A stretch of 36,733 bases of DNA from Phycisphaerae bacterium (GTDB taxonomy: Bacteria > Planctomycetota > Phycisphaerae > Sedimentisphaerales > Anaerobacaceae): assembly GCA_030604525.1 (NCBI GenBank), contig JAUVVQ010000024.1, positions 1 through 36,733 of the forward strand. The letters are read 5' to 3'. Of this stretch, positions 32,324 through 36,733 are shown in pieces (position 1 is the stretch's first letter; each line of letters starts with the position of its first letter). The translations under genes and the position numbers were made by a program. The notes under the pieces are model-generated. The model searched no databases. It worked only from the letters and a program-made list of their open reading frames with translations, and was not told the DNA's origin.

Positions 32324-33421
32324 ATGACTGATATCAAGCAGATATTGGCAGAGGCAATTGAAAAGGGAGCAAGTGACGTTCACATTAATGTAGGTCTTCC
32401 GCCTGTTTTCAGGAGGAATACAGAGTTAATGGATATGGAATTTCCGGCTGTGAGCAATGAGGGTGCCAGAGAAATGGTTCTCTCAATGGTCGGGCCGGAA
32501 AAGTTCAAAAAGTTCGAAGAATTCAGGGACCTTGATTTCTCAACGACACTTGATGACGGTCATAGATTTCGTACAAACGCACATTTTCAATGCGATACGA
32601 TTGCCATAGCTTTTAGAGTTATTCCAAACAAGATACCTAATATTGAAGATTTGCATTTACCGCCAATAGTTAAGGAGATGACGGAGCTTTCAAAGGGACT
32701 GGTTTTAGTAACCGGGCATACAGGTTCCGGGAAAAGTACAACCCTTGCTTCAATGATAGGGTCGATAAACCGTAAATACAGAAAGCATGTTATAACATTA
32801 GAGGACCCTATCGAGTATTCTCTTAGTAACGAGATGAGTATGATAGAGCAAAGAGAAATCGGCAATGATTGTCCTAGGTTTGACTTGGGTTTACGGCATG
32901 CCCTTCGTCAGGACCCCGACATCATAATGGTTGGAGAGATGCGGGACCTTGAGACGACGAGTTCTACAATTACGGCGGCGGAAACGGGCCATTTGGTTTT
33001 TAGTACTTTGCATACGATTAATGCTTCGCAGACTATCGAGCGAATCATAGATATTTATCCGGCTGGTCAGCAGAATCAGATTAGGACAATGCTCGCTAAT
33101 ACTATCCAGGCGGTCGTCTCACAGACGCTCTTCAGACGAGTGGATGAACCGGGAATGGTTCCTTGTGCTGAAATATTGTTATGTACATCTGCGGTAAGGA
33201 ATTGTATCCGTGAAAACAGAATCTATGAGATACCAAATATTATTGAGACATCACGACGGCTTGGTATGCAAACTATGGATAATAGTATAGCTGAGATGTA
33301 TTCCAAAGGATTCCTTGACAGAGGCGAAGCGATAACAAGGTCCGGTAATCCCGGGAAAATGAGTAAGATGCTGAACCCTGAGAGGGAGTTTGAAGTAGTT
33401 CAGTCGTCCAAGAAGCGTTAG
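32324..33421 (+). CDS. pilT: PilT-type pilus motor ATPase
   Basis: A 365-aa hexameric secretion ATPase, PilT subfamily, which powers pilus retraction. Visible motifs: N-terminal PAS-like domain with ASDVHINVGLPPVFR, Walker A GHTGSGKST (131-139), the Asp box ITLEDPIEY (157-165), Walker B DPDIIMVGEMRD (197-208), the His box GHLVFSTLHT (222-231), and AVRNCIRE (290-297), which corresponds to the AIRNLIRE motif characteristic of PilT rather than PilB. A GGGGG ribosome-binding site precedes the ATG. No PilB is in the window, so assembly would need an ATPase encoded elsewhere. Confidence 0.95.
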   Translation: MTDIKQILAEAIEKGASDVHINVGLPPVFRRNTELMDMEFPAVSNEGAREMVLSMVGPEKFKKFEEFRDLDFSTTLDDGHRFRTNAHFQCDTIAIAFRVIPNKIPNIEDLHLPPIVKEMTELSKGLVLVTGHTGSGKSTTLASMIGSINRKYRKHVITLEDPIEYSLSNEMSMIEQREIGNDCPRFDLGLRHALRQDPDIIMVGEMRDLETTSSTITAAETGHLVFSTLHTINASQTIERIIDIYPAGQQNQIRTMLANTIQAVVSQTLFRRVDEPGMVPCAEILLCTSAVRNCIRENRIYEIPNIIETSRRLGMQTMDNSIAEMYSKGFLDRGEAITRSGNPGKMSKMLNPEREFEVVQSSKKR

Positions 33422-33480
33422 TTTTTTGAAATATGCTGATTTGACTTTTTCATTTGGCACAATTTGAGGAAGGTTTCTTT

Positions 33481-34713
33481 ATGTTGAAAGAATCTTTGCG
33501 AGGTAATCAAGGCCCTACAGCAGTTGCGCAGGAGCATCGTCAAGCTCAACAGGGAGGTCAGGGTCAGGGTGAGAGCAGCGAACATCACGTATCTTCTGAG
33601 CAGGCTCAGGGGTTGTCATCAGGTTCGCCTGGGGGTGTATACGAGAAGCTTAAAGGTTTCAGAGTTGAATTTGGTCCAAGCAAGAAGGATATTTTAAGTT
33701 TCACAAATCAGCTTGCGATTATGGTTAGAGCTGGTATCAGTATTCAGGACTCGCTGGAATCAATAGGCGCCCAGATTGAAAATCGAAAATTCAGAGCAGT
33801 AATTATAGATTTGAAAAAGCGAATTGAAGAAGGCGAGAGTTTTTCTCAGGCGCTTAGTGAGCATCCTGACGTTTTTAGTAATATTTACATTAATATGGTT
33901 GGAGCAGCGGAGGTTTCTGGTTCATTAAGTGATATGCTCCAGCGGCTGGCAGGTTACCTGGACCAGGAAGCAGAGACCCGCTCGCAGGTTAAGGGCGCAA
34001 TGATTTACCCTTCGATTATCGCTGTTATGGCAGTATTGGTTACGATTTTTCTGCTGTGTTTTGTTTTACCGAGATTTACCGCCATATTCAGCGGGAAAGA
34101 GCACCTGTTACCTGCTCCTACAAAATTGCTGATGGCATCGAGTGCATTTTTGCGCGGCTATTGGTATTTTATTATACCCGTGGTTGGAGCAACAATAGCA
34201 GGTTTTGTTTATTTTATCAAAACAAATACAGGGCGTCTGTGGTGGGACAAAGCTAAATTGAAAATACCTTTGTTGAAGACATTGTGCAAATGCCTTTATA
34301 TCACGAGAAGTCTTCACACTATGGGGGTGCTCGTACGGTCGGGTGTGCCGATTCTGGATACAATCTCAATAACTGCCCAGATAACCGGCAATATTCTATT
34401 TAGAGATATGTGGCTGTCAATTTATGAAGATGTTCGTCGAGGTGGTAAAATCGCCTCGAGTCTCAACCGATTTACTTTGATGCCGAGGAACGTTGTTCAG
34501 ATGATAAGGAGCGGCGAAGACTCAGGGACAATGAGTGATGTCCTTCGCGATGTCTCTAATTATTATGCCCGAGAGTTGAGGACGGTTATAAAGACCGTCA
34601 CTTCGATGATAGAGCCGATAATGATTGTTTTGATGGGTTTTCTTGTTGGTTTTATTGCGATGAGTATAATCCTGCCGATATTTAAAATGTCAAGTGCCGT
34701 TACGGGCAAATAA
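33481..34713 (+). CDS. pilC: PilC/GspF-type inner-membrane platform protein
   Basis: The platform protein on which the motor ATPases act. From the ATG at 33481 (GAGGAAGG about 7 nt upstream) it is 410 aa. Two GspF domains are present at about 72-195 and 277-400, with transmembrane helices near 176-197, 226-246 and 376-402. Signature regions: FTNQLAIMVRAGISIQDSLE, GAAEVSGSLSDMLQRLAGYLD, RSLHTMGVLVRSGVPILD, and RSGEDSGTMSDVLRDVSNYY. The first ~50 residues are a Gln/Gly/Ser-rich low-complexity segment instead of the usual short basic N-terminus. Confidence 0.95.
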   Translation: MLKESLRGNQGPTAVAQEHRQAQQGGQGQGESSEHHVSSEQAQGLSSGSPGGVYEKLKGFRVEFGPSKKDILSFTNQLAIMVRAGISIQDSLESIGAQIENRKFRAVIIDLKKRIEEGESFSQALSEHPDVFSNIYINMVGAAEVSGSLSDMLQRLAGYLDQEAETRSQVKGAMIYPSIIAVMAVLVTIFLLCFVLPRFTAIFSGKEHLLPAPTKLLMASSAFLRGYWYFIIPVVGATIAGFVYFIKTNTGRLWWDKAKLKIPLLKTLCKCLYITRSLHTMGVLVRSGVPILDTISITAQITGNILFRDMWLSIYEDVRRGGKIASSLNRFTLMPRNVVQMIRSGEDSGTMSDVLRDVSNYYARELRTVIKTVTSMIEPIMIVLMGFLVGFIAMSIILPIFKMSSAVTGK

Positions 34714-34767
34714 GAAGTAAGATAACATTTGCTTCAGTAATATAAAATCTTTCGAAAGTTCGCGGTT

Positions 34768-35184
34768 ATGAAAAAAAACGGTTTTACACTTATAGAAGTC
34801 TTAATCGCGTCACTGCTGATAGGAATTGCAGTTGTTTCTCTTATCGGAGCTAACATTTCTTTTACCAAAGTTAATGGTTTTGGGACGGATTTATCCACCG
34901 CTGAGTTTCTTATAGAGCAGATAAGAGAGCTTACCACAGTGGTTGAATACGAGAACCTGTCCGATTATGATAGTTCCAATTTTTCACCTCCGCACGGTGT
35001 TAACGGCGAGGTTTTAAATGGTTTTCCAGCTTTTGCACAGCAGGTTTTTGTTGAGAATGTAAGCGCTTCAAATTTTGAAACTGTAGTTGCCGACGGCAGC
35101 AGTGATTTTGTAAAGATAACCGTCAAAGTTTTGTTAAACGGACGGGAAATCAGCGAAACCAGTTGGATTCGAGCACGGTATTAA
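34768..35184 (+). CDS. Minor pseudopilin, PilV/GspI-like
   Basis: A 138-aa prepilin: KNGFTLIEVLIASLLIGIAVVSLIGANI. Cleavage is expected between Gly5 and Phe6, Glu10 is the +5 residue, and 'IEVLIASLLIGI' is the PilV/GspI style. The remainder is a small beta-rich domain (VKITVKVLLNGREISETSW). It follows the platform gene and precedes a second minor pseudopilin, consistent with a minor-pilin cluster that primes assembly. Which of the four minor subclasses it belongs to is a guess from the N-terminus. Confidence 0.85.
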   Translation: MKKNGFTLIEVLIASLLIGIAVVSLIGANISFTKVNGFGTDLSTAEFLIEQIRELTTVVEYENLSDYDSSNFSPPHGVNGEVLNGFPAFAQQVFVENVSASNFETVVADGSSDFVKITVKVLLNGREISETSWIRARY

Positions 35185-35206
35185 CAGTAAAAGTGGATTT
35201 GGATTT

Positions 35207-35704
35207 ATGTTGCGAAAACACAGTAGATATTATGTTGGTTTTACAATCGTTGAGCTTCTTCTGAGCTTGGCTATAACCGCCATTTTACTTGCTGGGATGG
35301 CTATTGCTTTTAATGCATCAATGACGAATTATCAGCAAAATGAAGATATTTTTAAAAGCGTTAACAGTGCTCGACAGGCATTGTTTCGGATGACAACTCA
35401 GATACGAACCGGATTCGTTGACCCCAATGATGTCACAAACCAGCAGCAGTGCAGGTTGTTGTGTGCAGACGGCTCTGAGGTTACATACTGGTATGATGAT
35501 GCAAATAATCGACTTTATCTTCGTGACATTGCCGGCGGAACTGATTATTTGCTGTGCGAGAATGTTACTTTGATGAGTTTCATTAAAACCCACACAGATG
35601 ACGGGTTAGACGTCAAGAGTGTTCAAATCTCGATGACAGTGAAGTCCGGCACGGTTGAGAAAACTCTTTCAGCGGCAGCAGTTGTCAGGAAAGTTTTGCA
35701 ATAA
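35207..35704 (+). CDS. Minor pseudopilin, PilW/GspJ-like
   Basis: A 165-aa prepilin with an 11-residue leader and the motif VGFTIVELLLSLAITAILLAGMAIAF: Gly11/Phe12 cleavage, Glu16 as +5. 'TIVELLLSLAI' and the following RQALFRMTTQIR segment (a helix with conserved Arg before the beta domain) are typical of PilW/GspJ. It ends the operon as seen here; no other minor pilin, PilD or secretin follows. 188 nt without a gene separate it from tRNA-Val. Confidence 0.86.
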   Translation: MLRKHSRYYVGFTIVELLLSLAITAILLAGMAIAFNASMTNYQQNEDIFKSVNSARQALFRMTTQIRTGFVDPNDVTNQQQCRLLCADGSEVTYWYDDANNRLYLRDIAGGTDYLLCENVTLMSFIKTHTDDGLDVKSVQISMTVKSGTVEKTLSAAAVVRKVLQ

Positions 35705-35851
35705 AAAGAGCGTTGGCCTTGCTTATATTCTGAGTTATCCAGCTTTTCAAACCTTTTGTTAGCCATTCCAGGCATCTTCAAATCATACATTATCCTTTGC
35801 TGAGTATTTGCCGCTTCCAATTGGAAAGGTAGAGCTTTTGTATAAAAATGC

Positions 35852-35880
35852 TTGATTGTTATTCCTTTTGATTATATATT
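35852..35880 (+). promoter_or_regulatory. Promoter of tRNA-Val
   Basis: TTGATT (35852-35857) and TATATT (35875-35880) lie 17 bp apart, 12 bases ahead of the mature tRNA. Confidence 0.6.
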
Positions 35881-35892
35881 TGAGGAATTGCA

Positions 35893-35966
35893 GGGCGGTT
35901 AGCTCAGTTGGATAGAGCGCCTGCTCGACACGCAGGAGGTCGTTGGTTCAAGTCCAATACCGCCCA
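35893..35966 (+). tRNA. tRNA-Val (anticodon GAC)
   Basis: Cloverleaf by eye: acceptor GGGCGGT/ACCGCCC, D-arm GCTC/GAGC, anticodon stem CCTGC/GCAGG around loop TCGACAC (anticodon GAC), T-arm TTGGT TCAAGTC-type, discriminator A. No encoded CCA. An integrase remnant starts 113 bases downstream, so its 3' end is a likely integration site. Confidence 0.97.
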
Positions 35967-36033
35967 GTTGTAACCCCTGAGATAACAGCAAGATGTTACA
36001 AAAATCCCTGACAAGCCGTATTCGGAAAAAGTA

Positions 36034-36062
36034 AAATTACGATACATTAGCTATCGTAATTT
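36034..36062. repeat. 11-bp inverted repeat between tRNA-Val and the integrase remnant
   Basis: AAATTACGATA (36034-36044) and TATCGTAATTT (36052-36062) are perfect inverted arms with a 7-nt gap, 17 bases before the remnant's ATG. It may be an operator or arm-type site of the old element. Confidence 0.6.
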
Positions 36063-36079
36063 CCAATGAGGTTGGTATT

Positions 36080-36343
36080 ATGCAAGGTTCAATCTACAAC
36101 AACAAAGCTCGTTACTGGTGAAGAGTCAAACTCCCCGGTCAAACCAAGTATCAGCACGTTGCGCTTAAACCTGAAGGTGGAAGATTCGCTACTAAAGACA
36201 AAGCGGTTGCAGTCGAAGTCGCAAAAATGTTTTGGCAGGAAGCTGCAACAAAAGCAGAAACCGACATCAAGACAATATCAGACCTGACTGGGGCATACTA
36301 CGCATACTGCAAGACCTACCACCAGAACAGTCGAGAAGCATAA
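36080..36343 (+). pseudogene. Remnant of a tyrosine-recombinase integrase (N-terminal part, nonsense codon)
   Basis: The ATG has GAGG 8 nt upstream. The frame reads MQGSIYNNKARYW, a TGA stop, then RVKLPGQTKYQHVALKPEGGRFATKDKAVAVEVAKMFWQ and ISDLTGAYYAYCKTYHQNSREA before TAA. In related planctomycete integrases this start reads 'GSIY....RYWWRVKLPG', so the TGA replaces a tryptophan codon (TGG). The sequence matches the N-terminal arm-binding and core-binding domains, and no catalytic R-H-R-Y region follows. Similarity stops near 36340, where other DNA is joined. Its position right behind tRNA-Val is typical of an integrated element whose remains these are. Confidence 0.75.
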
Positions 36344-36457
36344 TTGGCAAATCAAGTGTCCGCCATCTGTTCAGCACCTCAAGTTAAAAGCAAAAAGAAT
36401 TCTTGAAAGAAAAAGAATTAATTGTAAAATCATTGAAACCGGAGTTAAAATCGTTTC

Positions 36458-36600
36458 CTAAATCAAGGGTATATTTGTCTCATTTTTGCTGAAGACGTAC
36501 ACTCCTTCGGGTAAATTAAAGGTGTCAACATGCCAGTGAAATGCGTTGAAACTGCTCGGCAGATTTGCGAACACTCTTGACTTATTAGTTCCGAAAACCC
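36458..36600 (-). pseudogene. Fragment of a class I glutamine amidotransferase-like gene
   Basis: Reading the minus strand, about 47 codons contain SRVFANLPSSFNAFHWH followed by VDTFNLPEG, matching the 'F..LP..f..FHWHgDTF.LP.ga' segment of class I amidotransferase-like proteins of the GMP synthase-like group. The sequence degrades after it (VYVFSKNETNIPLI, then stop) and lacks the later catalytic histidine motif. The upstream part is cut off at the edge of the IS element. A remnant is the simplest reading. Confidence 0.6.
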
Positions 36601-36733
36601 TGGAAACTATAATACTCCCCAAAAACTGGGCGCGTGATTAAGGTGGATTTGTCGTCTGAGACGATAATAGTTTCAGGAGACAAATTATGAAGAACAAACG
36701 ACGGAATCACAGTGCTGCATTCAAGGCCAAACT
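36601..36733 (+). mobile_element. Left end of an IS3-family insertion sequence (runs off the window)
   Basis: The stretch starting near 36601 (CTCCCCAAAAACTGGGCGCG in 36615-36634) has the look of an IS3-family terminal repeat, and a transposase orfA begins at 36687. A TCGTCT-G-AGACGA palindrome lies between them at 36651-36663. The exact outer end cannot be fixed without the right end. Confidence 0.6.
36687..36733 (+). CDS. IS3-family transposase OrfA, partial (N-terminus)
   Basis: Only the first 15 codons and two bases are in the window: MKNKRRNHSAAFKAK. This is the standard start of IS3-family OrfA helix-turn-helix proteins (RR-x-S-x-x-F-K-A-K). AGGAGA lies 6 bases before the ATG. OrfA binds the element's ends, and the catalytic OrfB would follow beyond the window. 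Confidence 0.8.
   Translation, partial: MKNKRRNHSAAFKAK

Noticed and set aside
35623-35820. Minus-strand 65-aa frame overlapping the end of the last pseudopilin.
   Set aside because: Mostly antisense to a real gene, no ribosome-binding site and no recognisable family.
36344-36461. Plus-strand frame rich in Lys and Arg after the integrase remnant.
   Set aside because: No start codon context or recognisable motif; probably unrelated joined DNA.
1-36733. CRISPR arrays and rRNA genes.
   Set aside because: No regularly spaced direct repeats of 20-40 bp with unique spacers and no rRNA-like sequence seen anywhere in the window.

Overview
The window looks like chromosomal DNA of a planctomycete of the class Phycisphaerae, probably Sedimentisphaerales-like. 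This is an inference from gene content: a pseudopilin whose C-terminus has the style expanded in that group, a PilM/N/O/P-PilT-PilC pilus operon, paired clpP genes behind trigger factor, a GMP synthase that lacks its amidotransferase half, and a 'PadR plus HAAS-domain membrane protein' pair. No rRNA or other marker in the window fixes the taxon.

Layout. 1-2.6 kb: a lone pseudopilin with a terminator, then proA on the minus strand. 2.7-7.75 kb (+): tRNA-Gly(UCC), then a stripped-down division cluster, mraZ - small ORF - rsmH - LysM membrane protein - ftsL-like - ftsI, with no mur genes following. 7.8-13.7 kb (-): the convergent cell-shape operon, reading coiled-coil membrane protein - 52-aa membrane microprotein - mreB - mreC - mreD - mrdA (PBP2). 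13.8-21.4 kb (-): trigger factor - clpP - clpP - lipoprotein, then a solitary beta-class DNA methyltransferase overlapping a 73-aa protein that duplicates the methyltransferase C-terminal module, then lnt and a HEAT-repeat lipoprotein. 21.4-22.3 kb: tRNA-Gly(GCC) and tRNA-Ser(UGA) set in very hairpin-rich non-coding DNA that includes a tRNA-Ser 3' fragment with a small palindrome inserted in its T-loop. 22.3-28.6 kb: guaA ATP-pyrophosphatase subunit (-), padR and its HAAS partner (+), rpsU (-), hflX and gpsA (+). 29.0-35.7 kb (+): the type IV pilus / type II secretion-like operon pilM-N-O-P, pilT, pilC and two minor pseudopilins. 35.9 kb to the end: tRNA-Val(GAC) followed by a decayed island with an integrase remnant carrying a nonsense codon, a glutamine-amidotransferase fragment, and the start of an IS3-family element that runs off the window.

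How the genes fit together. The two envelope clusters face each other and supply septal (FtsI) and lateral (MreBCD/PBP2) peptidoglycan synthesis. Each also carries short or coiled-coil membrane proteins that I do not recognise and that are the best candidates for new division or shape factors. The protein-fate block (trigger factor, two ClpP) is followed by lipoprotein maturation (Lnt). The most unusual signals are the methyltransferase/73-aa paralogous module, the palindrome cluster around the tRNA-Ser fragment, the three-copy 14-bp operator at padR, and the unnamed small proteins beside mreB and mraZ.
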